Below are positions 1 to 8,164 of a stretch of 41,781 nucleotides of DNA, piece by piece. How positions within the stretch are numbered: the stretch's first letter is position 1; each line of letters starts with the position of its first letter. A program made the translations under genes and the position numbers. The notes under the pieces are model-generated. The model was not told where the DNA came from. It made no database searches and worked only from the letters and a program-made list of their open reading frames with translations. The DNA is from an uncultured Verrucomicrobiota bacterium (GTDB lineage Bacteria > Verrucomicrobiota > Verrucomicrobiia > Limisphaerales > UBA9464), in NCBI GenBank assembly GCA_903896505.1, contig CAITXU010000031.1, positions 1 to 41,781 on the forward strand, given 5' to 3'.

Positions 1-948
1 GTCAATCGAAAAACCCCGCGCCTGGTCAGTGTACTGCCCAACGGACCGGTCCATCACCCCACCGTTCGCGTTTTCCTCGCCGGAGGTGTTCCGGAGGTGA
101 TGCTGCATCTGCGCGACCTCCATCTCCTTGATCTCGAAGTCGGCACTGTGACCGGAAGCCGGTTGGGCGACACTCTCGAAGCATGGGAACGGAGCGATCG
201 CCGACAACAGTTTCGTGATCGGCTGAAATCGCGTGATGGGGTTTCCCCGGAGGACGTCATACTTCCTCCGCCCCTGGCAAAGACGCGTGGTTTGACAAGT
301 ACGGTGGCGTTTCCACGGGGCAACCTGGCTCCGGAAGGTTCCGTGATCAAAAGCACGGCCATCGACCCCACGGTCATCGATTCCGATGGTGTCTATCGGT
401 TCGAAGGCCCTGCTCGGGTGTTTGTCCGGGAACGGGATGCGATTACCGCGATTAAGCGTGGAGACGTCAAACCCGGCGACGTGCTGGTTCTCATGGGAGC
501 GGGGCCTACGGGCACTGGAATGGAGGAAACCTATCAATTAACCAGCGCCCTCAAGCACCTTCCGTGGGGCCGGTCCGTAGCCCTGATCACGGATGCCCGA
601 TTCAGCGGGGTGAGTACTGGAGCCTGCATTGGTCATATTGGGCCCGAGGCCCTTGCTGGCGGCCCTTTGGGACGCCTGAGAGACGGAGATTGCATCCGCA
701 TCCGCGTCGATTGTCAGAATCTCGACGGTTCCGTTGATTTAGTGATGGACAGTTCGGAGATGTCCGACGTCGAAGCCGGCAGAACTCTTCTTGCCCACCG
801 GCCCCCCCACCCTCAATTGGTTCCGCATCCCGACCTTCCCGACGATACCCGGCTGTGGGCGGTTCTTCAGGCAGTCAGCGGGGGAACCTGGGGAGGATGC
901 GTTTTTGATGTCGACGCCATCACGTCCCGATTGAAGTCCTGTAGCTGA
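1..948 (+). CDS. IlvD/Edd family dehydratase, C-terminal part (5' end outside window)
   Basis: The frame is open from the first base to the TGA at 946-948, giving about 315 residues, so the start lies upstream. Family members dehydrate dihydroxy-acids or sugar acids with an Fe-S cluster and are usually about 570-650 residues, so roughly half is present. Visible hallmarks are a [11 protein letters not shown] segment (codons near 322-354), [17 protein letters not shown], and the strongly conserved [19 protein letters not shown] followed by PEALAGGP and LRDGD. The [10 protein letters not shown] wording resembles the sugar-acid (YjhG/YagF, xylonate dehydratase) branch more than classic IlvD; that sub-assignment is from memory of the families. 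A 77-bp gap separates it from the oxidoreductase downstream, which may act on related sugar derivatives (inference). Confidence 0.88.
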   Translation, partial: VNRKTPRLVSVLPNGPVHHPTVRVFLAGGVPEVMLHLRDLHLLDLEVGTVTGSRLGDTLEAWERSDRRQQFRDRLKSRDGVSPEDVILPPPLAKTRGLTSTVAFPRGNLAPEGSVIKSTAIDPTVIDSDGVYRFEGPARVFVRERDAITAIKRGDVKPGDVLVLMGAGPTGTGMEETYQLTSALKHLPWGRSVALITDARFSGVSTGACIGHIGPEALAGGPLGRLRDGDCIRIRVDCQNLDGSVDLVMDSSEMSDVEAGRTLLAHRPPHPQLVPHPDLPDDTRLWAVLQAVSGGTWGGCVFDVDAITSRLKSCS

Positions 949-1025
949 AAATAAGACCCCGGACCCCATTTGAATCCGCGTTTTCGCTTGTCCCTAAATC
1001 GGTAATTTGTTCGAGTCGGGGGCTG

Positions 1026-2114
1026 ATGAAACCTATCGCCTTGTGCATCGTCGGCTGCGGTGCGGTGGTGGCGGACCTACACATGCCCGTTGTCGAGATT
1101 CTCCGTCGAAAAGGGGCAGTTCGTGTCGTCGCCTTGGTGGACAACCAGAAGAAAAACGCCGCACGTTTCCTCAAAAAGTTCCCGGGTGCTACGGTTTTTG
1201 AAAAACTGAGTGAAGCCCTCGCCGCGGAGCCGATCGGACTCACTTTTATTGCATCCCCACCCGGACTGCATGCGGAACACGCCCTCGCCGCATTGGCCTC
1301 TGGAAGCCACGTTTTGGTGGAGAAGCCCATGGTTACGAATTCTGCGGACGCCCAAAGGCTGGCCGAGGCAACCAAAGCTGCGGGCCGGATTACCGCCGTC
1401 GGTCTACCCCGGCGCTACTATCCCCATGTGGCGGAAGTCTCAGACCTCATTTCCAAGGGAGATTTCGGCTCGAACATCACTTTTAGATATCGAGAGGGGG
1501 GCACTTTTGGCTGGCCAGTCGCAAGCGATGCCGTCTTTAAGCGCGAAAGGTCAGGTGGAGGGGTATTGATGGACAAGGGAGTCCACGCCCTGGATGTCCT
1601 CGAACAGTTGTTCGGCGACGTCCGCGTTCTTCGATGTCGTGACGATGCGCTTCGCGGCGGAGTCGAATGTGGGGCGACGCTCGATTTGAAATACCCCAAT
1701 GCGCAAGGCGAACTTCATTTGAGTTGGGACCAACCGTTGAACAATGGCATCTGGATTTTCGGGGAAAAATGTGAAGTCTATCTCGGTCTGGATGTGATTC
1801 ACACCTACCGCCGGCGTGAGCCCGGCGGTCAATGGTCGGTGCGCGCCGCCCGAAAAGCCTGGCCCAATTCTCTTCAGCCCAATGGCCCCTTGAAAACTCC
1901 ATCCGATTACTACCAATGCATCGCCCTTCAATGGTGGGGAGCCCTTCGGGCCATCGTTCTGGGCGAAAAACCCGCAGTGGATGCCGAGCGCGCCGGACAG
2001 GTCATTAAGGCCATTGAGACGGCTTACTCGAAATCAGAACCGATGCCCCTTCCGTGGCTCACCGCAATCGAACAGGAGAATTCGGTTCAATCACATTGGA
2101 GGACTGCGGCGTGA
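1026..2114 (+). CDS. Gfo/Idh/MocA family NAD(P)-dependent oxidoreductase
   Basis: A 362-residue protein, normal length for the family, which oxidises or reduces sugars and sugar nucleotides. The N-terminal Rossmann fold shows the dinucleotide motif GCGAVVADLH at residues 10-19. The family EKP motif is at 99-101, with the lysine expected near the active site. The C-terminal alpha/beta domain has a DKGVHALD segment (183-190) carrying the usual catalytic-site histidine. The ATG at 1026 directly follows a G-rich stretch. Its TGA overlaps the GTG of the next gene by four bases, indicating translational coupling. Substrate cannot be read from sequence; the following SDR and glycosyltransferase suggest a nucleotide-sugar or surface-glycan step. 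Confidence 0.92.
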   Translation: MKPIALCIVGCGAVVADLHMPVVEILRRKGAVRVVALVDNQKKNAARFLKKFPGATVFEKLSEALAAEPIGLTFIASPPGLHAEHALAALASGSHVLVEKPMVTNSADAQRLAEATKAAGRITAVGLPRRYYPHVAEVSDLISKGDFGSNITFRYREGGTFGWPVASDAVFKRERSGGGVLMDKGVHALDVLEQLFGDVRVLRCRDDALRGGVECGATLDLKYPNAQGELHLSWDQPLNNGIWIFGEKCEVYLGLDVIHTYRRREPGGQWSVRAARKAWPNSLQPNGPLKTPSDYYQCIALQWWGALRAIVLGEKPAVDAERAGQVIKAIETAYSKSEPMPLPWLTAIEQENSVQSHWRTAA

Positions 2115-3187
2115 AGCGCGTAGCACTAATCGGTTCCGGAGGCTTCGTGGGTGCCCGGATTCTGGAAATGGACAAGCTCGGTGCCCAAGGCTTTCATGGG
2201 ATCGAATGGGTCCCCGTGATTCGCCAGTTCCGGGGACTGGGGCGTGTTTCCAAGCTGGGAATTCGCGACTACAGGATGGGGGACCTTAGCAAGCCGGAAT
2301 CGCTGGAAAATGCGCTGAAGGGATGCAGCGCTGCGGTCAACCTCACGATGGGTGACGACACGCGAATATTGACGGACGTCCAGAACCTCCACCGGGCGTG
2401 TGTTCATGCCAAGGTGGAAACCTTGATTCATCTGAGTTCGGCAGAGGTCTTCGGGCGGTGCGACACGCCTGGACTTGGAGACGATTCGCCCTGGAAGAAG
2501 GACCACTGGATGCTTTATGCCCGGGCCAAAGGCGAGGCCGAAGATTGGCTTCGAACCGTCGAGAATGGTTCGGGACCAACCATTGTGGTCCTTCGCCCCG
2601 GCCTCATTTGGGGACCTCGGTCCGGATGGCTAGCCGAACCGGCACAAGCGATCCATGACGGAACGGCTTACTACATTGATGGGGGCAAATGGGCTTGCAA
2701 TCTTTGTTTTGTAGACAACCTCGCGCTTTCCCTTGCGGAGATCGTACAACACCCCGTCGGCGGTTTTTACAATATCGGAGATGTTGATCGACCGACATGG
2801 CGCGAATTTTACCAGGAGCTCGGTCAGGTGCTTGGCAGGGATGTTTCGAAACTGACGGACTTTCCTGAGTCTGCCTATCGCCCTGGCTGGAAAGACAGGG
2901 TTGCCGGGTTGGCGAGAAGCCCCCTCGCAAAATCCATCAAAAAGCGGATGCAGAATCAGACCAAGGCGGCGATGAAGTTCTGGCTGATTGAAAAGTTCGG
3001 CGGTGGGTCGATGCATTTACCCGGTCCCTCACTCTCCCGAGGAAGCTGGTGGGCGCGTACGGTGCGATATCATTTGCCCATTGAAAAACTTTCGCGAAAT
3101 TATCCAAATATTAAACTGCTAACTTTTAAGCAAGCAATGGCACGTTCGGCGGAGTGGCTGACCTTCAGCGGGTTTCATGAACGCTGA
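2111..3187 (+). CDS. NAD-dependent epimerase/dehydratase (extended SDR)
   Basis: A 358-residue protein when started at GTG 2111, where GTGA overlaps the previous stop; this puts the Rossmann motif GSGGFVG at residues 8-14 as expected. The catalytic YxxxK is YARAK at 136-140, with a preceding LSSAEVFG stretch supplying the serine. Members of this group epimerise, dehydrate or reduce nucleotide-linked sugars. The frame is open further upstream (an in-frame ATG at 2054), but that would bury the start in the oxidoreductase. The 3' end overlaps the glycosyltransferase start by 11 bases, so three genes form one tight operon. The C-terminal 100 residues are basic and unusual for a plain SDR. I cannot assign a substrate. 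Confidence 0.88.
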   Translation: MKRVALIGSGGFVGARILEMDKLGAQGFHGIEWVPVIRQFRGLGRVSKLGIRDYRMGDLSKPESLENALKGCSAAVNLTMGDDTRILTDVQNLHRACVHAKVETLIHLSSAEVFGRCDTPGLGDDSPWKKDHWMLYARAKGEAEDWLRTVENGSGPTIVVLRPGLIWGPRSGWLAEPAQAIHDGTAYYIDGGKWACNLCFVDNLALSLAEIVQHPVGGFYNIGDVDRPTWREFYQELGQVLGRDVSKLTDFPESAYRPGWKDRVAGLARSPLAKSIKKRMQNQTKAAMKFWLIEKFGGGSMHLPGPSLSRGSWWARTVRYHLPIEKLSRNYPNIKLLTFKQAMARSAEWLTFSGFHER

Positions 3188-4442
3188 CCCGGTGATTCGC
3201 TCCGTAACCGGGGAGCCGTTGCTGGCTGGAAAACGTGTCCTGGTTTTCTTCCCGCAATGCCCGACCCCTGCAAAAAGCGGTGCTCACGTTGGCCTTTGGC
3301 AAAGGTTGGATAGTTTCATCGCATTGGGGGCCGAGGTGCACCTGGTGGCACCGCAGGCACGAATTCCCAAAACGATCCTGTGGACCCCAGAGGCCATTGC
3401 AGCGACAGAATCGGCTGGAGTTCGACTCCATCTCGCTCCGGCCCACTTTGGGACGGTCGACTTTTGGTGGGCAGCCCTCTGGCAGGTCGCCGCCAAAAAA
3501 ATCGGACGAGTCATCTGGCCCCGTCCGGACAGCGTTTATTTTTGGCGTCCACAATTGATGGCCTACTGGGGCCGGTTGGTTCGCTCGAAGCAATTCGACC
3601 TTGCCATGGTCAATTATGCCACATGGTGCCGGTTGCTCCCAACAGCGCGTGCCGCCGGAATGAAGACTGTCGTGGAAATGATGGACCTTCTTGCGCGCCA
3701 ATACGAATCTCGATATCAGGTCGTGGGTCTTCCCGACAGGTCTCCAAAGCAAATCAAGGAGTACGAGGCCTCAGAACTTGGCCAATTGGGCCTCGCCGAT
3801 CTGATTATTTCGGTTAATCCCGTTGAGACGGCGTGGGTCCAACGTCATCTGAAAAATCGGGTGATCACTCTGCCCGTCGGTCTTCGGGAACCAGTATTCA
3901 CAGGGGAATCAATTTCCACCGATATTCTGGTGGTTGGCTCCGGCATTGAGCACAACAAGAAGGGTCTGCGGCAGTTCCTTCAAGAGGCATGGCCAGAGAT
4001 CATCCGACGGCGCCCTCAGACAACCCTGACCGTTTGTGGTGGAGTCGGCGAAATTCTGACGGGCGCTGAGATAGGAACCACTCGGATTCGGTTCGCCCCG
4101 GATTTGGCACCCCATTACGTCGGCGCAAAAATCATCCTGCTCTGCACCGTTTCTGGCTCAGGCATCAAAATCAAGGCACTGGAGGCCATGTCCCATGGAG
4201 GGTGCATCGTCGCGCACGACCATAGTGTGGAGGCCCTGGAGTTTGACGCCGGTGTCCATGGCGAAGTCGTTCACGATTTGGGCCAAAGCGCACCGGTCAT
4301 CGTTGAACTGTTGGAGAGTCCCGCCCGACGCGAACGCCTTCAGTCTGCCTGCCGACTCCTTTTCAGAAGCAAGTACAGCTTCGAGGCGACCCTGGTCGGG
4401 TTGGGTGATGCATTGCGGCCCCTCTTTGCAGAAGGGCGATAA
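3177..4442 (+). CDS. GT-B fold glycosyltransferase (GT4-like)
   Basis: A 421-residue protein beginning at ATG 3177, inside the end of the SDR gene. The N-terminal half starts a Rossmann-like domain (KRVLVFFPQ, then a G-x-HVGLWQR acceptor-side loop). The C-terminal half has DILVVGSGIEHNKKG, a TLTVCGGV strand and the donor-binding signature GSGIKIKALEAMSHGG, where the E-A-M-x-x-G pattern is typical of GT4/GT1 enzymes. The enzyme probably transfers a sugar from a nucleotide donor during cell-surface polysaccharide assembly. There are no membrane helices, so it should be cytoplasmic or peripheral. The gene ends convergently with the M14 peptidase 31 bp away. Donor and acceptor are unknown. Confidence 0.85.
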   Translation: MNADPVIRSVTGEPLLAGKRVLVFFPQCPTPAKSGAHVGLWQRLDSFIALGAEVHLVAPQARIPKTILWTPEAIAATESAGVRLHLAPAHFGTVDFWWAALWQVAAKKIGRVIWPRPDSVYFWRPQLMAYWGRLVRSKQFDLAMVNYATWCRLLPTARAAGMKTVVEMMDLLARQYESRYQVVGLPDRSPKQIKEYEASELGQLGLADLIISVNPVETAWVQRHLKNRVITLPVGLREPVFTGESISTDILVVGSGIEHNKKGLRQFLQEAWPEIIRRRPQTTLTVCGGVGEILTGAEIGTTRIRFAPDLAPHYVGAKIILLCTVSGSGIKIKALEAMSHGGCIVAHDHSVEALEFDAGVHGEVVHDLGQSAPVIVELLESPARRERLQSACRLLFRSKYSFEATLVGLGDALRPLFAEGR

Positions 4443-4473
4443 ACAGCGCGACGAGCATTTTGCTCAAGGCGAA

Positions 4474-5262
4474 TCAATCTCCCCTGGGCGTCTGAAAGAA
4501 CGAGTGAAAGGCGGATCGGGCGGCTGCAACCAGGGCATCGACCCTCACGGGAAGTGACCAGTCACTGGGTGCTTCCAGCGTGCAACTAAGCTTTGACTTA
4601 TTGACAGCCAGCCAGATGGCCTCGGGCCACAGTGGGCGACTCGCAGGATCACTGCCCGGACGAATGATGCCTGGACGATCCACCGTTCGCCCTTCAATTT
4701 CAGTGTGGTGTTCGATGGGACAGATGCTGGAAACCGCTTCAACGATGGATTCGGCCAACGGAAGTCGCCTCTCGTCGTTCAGTTCATAGCAGTAGAATCC
4801 GTTGGCTTCCCAATCCTCATGAAACATCAGAACCAGATCGAGGCGCGGGAGATGGCCCAACCACTCGATTTGCCCCCGAACCTCCATCGAACCGGGTGAC
4901 AGGAAATCCCGATTGAGGTCTATACCCATCAAATTTTCGCGAGTGTTCCGCTCAAATCCTTGGGGATTCAGGCAGGGAATCACCCAAAGGTTGGCATCTG
5001 GCCAACGGTCCTCCTCCAGCAGACGCAGAACGGCCAGCGGGCCGGCGGGTTCGTCGCCATGGATACCTGCGGATAGATAGAAATTAGGTGCCCCCACGGT
5101 CTTTCCAGGCCGATGAAAGGCCATGCGTAGCAATGAATCCGGAGGCAAAAAATCAACCGTCCAACCGTTTCGCACCGCAGCCGATCGGCTCTCCGCCTGA
5201 ACCCATTGAGGGTCAATTCTCTCTCCCCGGTACCCACCCACATTCAATCCCAATCGCTGCAT
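4474..5262 (-). CDS. M14 family zinc carboxypeptidase / succinylglutamate desuccinylase-like
   Basis: A 262-residue protein on the reverse strand, ATG at 5262-5260. The zinc site is readable: AGIHGDEPAG gives H68 and E71, LVLMFHEDWE gives the third ligand H148, the substrate arginine motif GIDLNRDF has N117-R118, and TLEAPS near residue 233 supplies the catalytic glutamate. This pattern covers M14 peptidases of the MpaA (murein peptide amidase) and AstE/AspA types; the GxHGDE form with a short chain fits both. No signal peptide is visible, so a cytoplasmic role such as peptide recycling is possible. It stands alone, opposite to the glycan genes on either side. Confidence 0.85.
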   Translation of the reverse strand: MQRLGLNVGGYRGERIDPQWVQAESRSAAVRNGWTVDFLPPDSLLRMAFHRPGKTVGAPNFYLSAGIHGDEPAGPLAVLRLLEEDRWPDANLWVIPCLNPQGFERNTRENLMGIDLNRDFLSPGSMEVRGQIEWLGHLPRLDLVLMFHEDWEANGFYCYELNDERRLPLAESIVEAVSSICPIEHHTEIEGRTVDRPGIIRPGSDPASRPLWPEAIWLAVNKSKLSCTLEAPSDWSLPVRVDALVAAARSAFHSFFQTPRGD

Positions 5263-5430
5263 CCGGATAGTTTCAACGGGCCGGTCGAAAATTCAATCGA
5301 TTCCGCGATGGCCCCGAAGAATCGGGTCCAGAGTGGGCGATGTTGGGGCACCGCACCGGTGAGCCGTGACGATTTCTCTCGCCTCAACGCCCATGGTCCG
5401 TAGCGTCTGGGCGCATCACGCAACGTATCA
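5263..5430. other. Divergent intergenic region, no gene
   Basis: These 168 bp lie between the diverging M14 peptidase and cytidylyltransferase genes and must hold at least one promoter. I see no clear -35/-10 pair, Shine-Dalgarno sequence or strong inverted repeat. Confidence 0.4.
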
Positions 5431-6207
5431 ATGAAAGTGGTCATTTTATGCGGCGGCCTGGGAACCCGCCTTCGCGAGGAAACCGAATACCGCCCCAAAC
5501 CGATGGTCCCCGTCGGTGGACGTCCCATCATCTGGCATATCATGAAGTACTATGCCCATTTCGGTCACCGGGAGTTCATTTTGTGTCTGGGATACAAAGG
5601 GGAGGTCATCAAGGACTATTTCCGCAACTACCTCTGGCATACGAGCGACGTCACCCTCAAATTGGGGCGAAATCCTCAGATCACCTATCACTCGTCCCAT
5701 GCCGAGGAAGATTGGACGGTGACCCTTCTCGAGACCGGACTTGAGACCCAAACGGGAGGTCGACTCCGAAGGGCCTTGGCTCACGTGACCGAAGAGAACT
5801 TCCTCTTCACTTACGGCGACGGGCTGACCAACAGTGATATCAATGCCTCCATTCGGTTTCACGAGGCGCACGGAGCGGCCGCAACCGTCACGGCCGTCAA
5901 GCCCCTCGGGCGATTTGGTGAATTGGCGATGGACGGGCAAACCATCACGGCGTTCCGCGAGAAGCCGGAACAGGAAAGTGCCTACATCAGCGGGGGCTAC
6001 ATGGTGCTCAATCAACGCGTAGCCGGATATCTGGACGGCGGAGACGAGTGCATCTTCGAGCGGGGGCCCATGGAGCGCCTCGCAACCGAAGGGCAGCTCA
6101 AAGCCTTTTGCCACGATGGCTTTTGGCAATGCATGGACACCTATCGGGAACAACAGCTGCTGGAACGAATCTGGACCTCCGGAAAAGCTCCATGGAGGGT
6201 CTTTTAA
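5431..6207 (+). CDS. rfbF: Glucose-1-phosphate cytidylyltransferase
   Basis: A 258-residue protein, the usual length. It makes CDP-glucose from CTP and glucose-1-phosphate, the entry step to CDP-linked 6-deoxysugars. The nucleotidyltransferase signature GGLGTRLREET (8-18) is followed by YRPKPMVPVGGRP, with the lysine at 23. The downstream segments HIMKYYAHFGHREFILCLGY, EVIKDYF and FTYGDGL are distinctive of RfbF rather than of thymidylyl- or uridylyltransferases. It is the first gene of a same-strand series with a methyltransferase, epimerase, aminotransferase and acetyltransferase. The partner CDP-glucose 4,6-dehydratase (RfbG) is not in this window. ATG 5431 lacks an obvious Shine-Dalgarno sequence. 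Confidence 0.93.
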   Translation: MKVVILCGGLGTRLREETEYRPKPMVPVGGRPIIWHIMKYYAHFGHREFILCLGYKGEVIKDYFRNYLWHTSDVTLKLGRNPQITYHSSHAEEDWTVTLLETGLETQTGGRLRRALAHVTEENFLFTYGDGLTNSDINASIRFHEAHGAAATVTAVKPLGRFGELAMDGQTITAFREKPEQESAYISGGYMVLNQRVAGYLDGGDECIFERGPMERLATEGQLKAFCHDGFWQCMDTYREQQLLERIWTSGKAPWRVF

Positions 6208-6251
6208 GTGGGCTTGCCCGCTGGAAAACCGTCATCCAACCTCGGAAACGA

Positions 6252-7478
6252 ATGATCGCCCTTGTCTGTCGCTCGTGCGGAACGCCGGTGAGTCATGAGG
6301 TGCTTGATTTGGGCGTGCAGCCCCTGGCGAACAACCTCCTGCAGCCGGGCGACTTGGAAAAGCTGGAGCCACGATTCCCACTTCGCGTCGCCGTGTGTCA
6401 TCAGTGCTGGCTGCTCCAAATCACCGACACGGTTCCGCCGGTGTCCCTGTTTTCGGAATATCTCTATTTTTCGTCGTTTTCGGACTCCCTCCTTCAGCAT
6501 GCAAAGAATGCGGCGGAAAGTCATATCCGTGAATTTCGCCTGGGACCTTCCCATTTGGTTGTCGAAATCGCCAGCAACGACGGCTACCTGCTGAAAAATT
6601 TTGTGGCCGCGGGAATTCCATGTCTGGGAATTGAGCCTGCGGAAAATATCGCAGCCGTCGCCGTCCAAAAGGGGGTTCCCACCCTGTCGGAATTCTTCAA
6701 CGGGGCTCTGGCTGAAAAGCTGTCGGCCACTCGAGGAAAAGCCGACCTCATCCTTGCCAACAACGTTTTTGCCCACGTACCGGACACCAACGATTTCATT
6801 GAGGGAATCCGTCGGTTGATGGCACCGGGGGGGCGGGCCATCCTTGAGTTTCCCTATGCCTGCGATCTGATTGAACACCTGGAATTCGACACCATTTATC
6901 ACGAGCACGTGTTCTACTTCTCATTGTCCGCATTGGTGCCGCTGTTTCGTCGAAATGGTTTGGAAGCCATCCAAGTGGAACGATTGCCAATCCACGGTGG
7001 TTCCCTTCGACTGACCGTAGTTCACACGGGTGCCGCAGAGGTTTCCCGGTCGGTCGTCGATCTCCTTGCTGAGGAAAAGTCCAAAGGCGTGACCACTCCC
7101 GCTTACTATGAGGATTTTGGAACCAATGTTCGGCGCATTCGGAACGAGCTGCTCACATTGTTGGCCAGCCTCAAGGCAGGGGGCAAATCGATTGCCGCCT
7201 ATGGGGCGTCAGCCAAAGGGTCCACGCTGCTGAATTTTTATGGTCTCGGAGGCGAAACCATCGACTTTGTTGCGGACCGCAGCACGGCCAAACAAGGCCG
7301 ACTGACACCCGGCACCCATCTCCCGATTTTGGCGGCGGAGGAATTGGAGCGCCGTCGACCCGACTTCGCCTTGTTGCTCACCTGGAATTTTGCCAGTGAA
7401 ATTCTCGCTCAGCAGGCTCCCTACCGGGAGGCAGGCGGGCGTTTTATCCTGCCAGTGCCCGAGGTCTCCCTTGTCTGA
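6252..7478 (+). CDS. Sugar C-methyltransferase with N-terminal zinc-binding domain (NovU/TylC3/TcaB9-like)
   Basis: A 408-residue protein from ATG 6252. That start puts four cysteines (C6, C9, C49, C52) at the N-terminus, matching the zinc-binding domain of NDP-hexose C-methyltransferases, which are about 410 residues. Upstream in-frame ATGs would only extend into rfbF. The SAM domain starts near LVVEIASNDGYLLKNF. YHEH at 216-219 aligns with the catalytic Y/E/H cluster described for TcaB9 (from memory). The C-terminal domain has the characteristic AYGASAKGSTLLNF. The reaction would be SAM-dependent methylation of a sugar ring carbon next to a 4-keto group, giving a branched deoxysugar. The gap to the epimerase gene is only six bases. 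Confidence 0.88.
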   Translation: MIALVCRSCGTPVSHEVLDLGVQPLANNLLQPGDLEKLEPRFPLRVAVCHQCWLLQITDTVPPVSLFSEYLYFSSFSDSLLQHAKNAAESHIREFRLGPSHLVVEIASNDGYLLKNFVAAGIPCLGIEPAENIAAVAVQKGVPTLSEFFNGALAEKLSATRGKADLILANNVFAHVPDTNDFIEGIRRLMAPGGRAILEFPYACDLIEHLEFDTIYHEHVFYFSLSALVPLFRRNGLEAIQVERLPIHGGSLRLTVVHTGAAEVSRSVVDLLAEEKSKGVTTPAYYEDFGTNVRRIRNELLTLLASLKAGGKSIAAYGASAKGSTLLNFYGLGGETIDFVADRSTAKQGRLTPGTHLPILAAEELERRRPDFALLLTWNFASEILAQQAPYREAGGRFILPVPEVSLV

Positions 7479-7484
7479 AGGACC

Positions 7485-8024
7485 ATGAAGTTTTCGCCGA
7501 CACGAATAGCCGGAGTCTGGCGGATTCAGCTCGAACCCAAGGTGGATGAACGCGGCTGGTTTGCCCGTACCTTTTGTTCCGACGAATTCGGTCAGCTGGG
7601 GCTGAACACCGTCTGGCCTCAAACCAACCTGACCCGGACCCATCTCCGCGGAATGATCCGGGGACTTCACTGGCAAGCCCAGCCCCATCCCGAGATTAAA
7701 CTCGTCCGCTGCGCCGTTGGCCACATTTGGGATGTGGTCGTGGATATACGGCCATCCTCCCCTACCTTTGGGCATTGGGAATCATTTGAATTGGACTCCA
7801 TCTCCGGGGACCAAATTTATATCCCCGCCGGCGTTGCCCACGGCTTTCAGTGCATCGAAGCCGGGAGTGAGGTGGCCTACCAGATGTCTGCACCCTATCA
7901 CCCGTCCCAGGCAAGAGGGCTTCGGTGGAATGACCCCCAGGTCAAAATCGCGTGGCCGATCCCGAACCCTACCCTTTCCGAGCGGGACCAATTTTTGCCC
8001 TTCTTGTCCGACGCAGCTGAGTAA
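7485..8024 (+). CDS. rfbC: dTDP-4-dehydrorhamnose 3,5-epimerase-like enzyme (RmlC family)
   Basis: A 179-residue cupin, typical RmlC length. It shows the DERGWFAR entry segment, the RGLHWQ motif with catalytic-base histidine H62, KLVRC after it, a conserved VVVDIR strand, and YIPAGVAHGF. The C-terminal part keeps YQMSAPYHP with the tyrosine used as general acid, then RGLRWNDP. In this setting it probably epimerises a CDP-linked (or dTDP-linked) 4-keto-6-deoxysugar at C3 and/or C5. Whether it is a mono- or bis-epimerase cannot be told from sequence. It follows the methyltransferase by six bases and presumably shares its transcript. Confidence 0.9.
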   Translation: MKFSPTRIAGVWRIQLEPKVDERGWFARTFCSDEFGQLGLNTVWPQTNLTRTHLRGMIRGLHWQAQPHPEIKLVRCAVGHIWDVVVDIRPSSPTFGHWESFELDSISGDQIYIPAGVAHGFQCIEAGSEVAYQMSAPYHPSQARGLRWNDPQVKIAWPIPNPTLSERDQFLPFLSDAAE

Positions 8025-8057
8025 GACCTATCGCCTACCGCCAGAGTCGGTTGTATC

Positions 8058-8086
8058 TTGCAGGAATCCTGTCCCTCCCCTATTTT
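8058..8086 (+). promoter_or_regulatory. Candidate sigma70-type promoter
   Basis: TTGCAG at 8058-8063 and TATTTT at 8081-8086 are separated by exactly 17 bases in the 140-bp gap before the aminotransferase gene. The match is modest (4/6 at each box) and the expected start point would lie about 70 bases before the ATG. Confidence 0.25.
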
Positions 8087-8122
8087 CCACAACGGTTTTC
8101 CGTGTGAAGTGACGTTCTGTCC

Positions 8123-8154
8123 GTTTCGGGACGTTTTACTCTTGCGCCCGAAAC
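8123..8154 (+). promoter_or_regulatory. Perfect 8-bp inverted repeat just before the aminotransferase start
   Basis: GTTTCGGG (8123-8130) and CCCGAAAC (8147-8154) are exact reverse complements separated by 16 bases. The repeat ends ten bases before ATG 8165, so an RNA stem here would cover or adjoin the ribosome-binding region; as DNA it could be an operator. No poly-T follows, so it is not a standard terminator. Confidence 0.4.
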
Positions 8155-8164
8155 CCAAAATTTC

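Noticed and set aside
4451..4470. Short stem GAGCA-TTT-TGCTC between convergent genes
   Set aside because: The 5-bp stem has no T-run, so it is too weak to call a terminator.
5446..6153. 235-codon reverse-strand frame opposite rfbF
   Set aside because: It is a shadow of the GC-biased third position of rfbF; the forward frame has all catalytic motifs.
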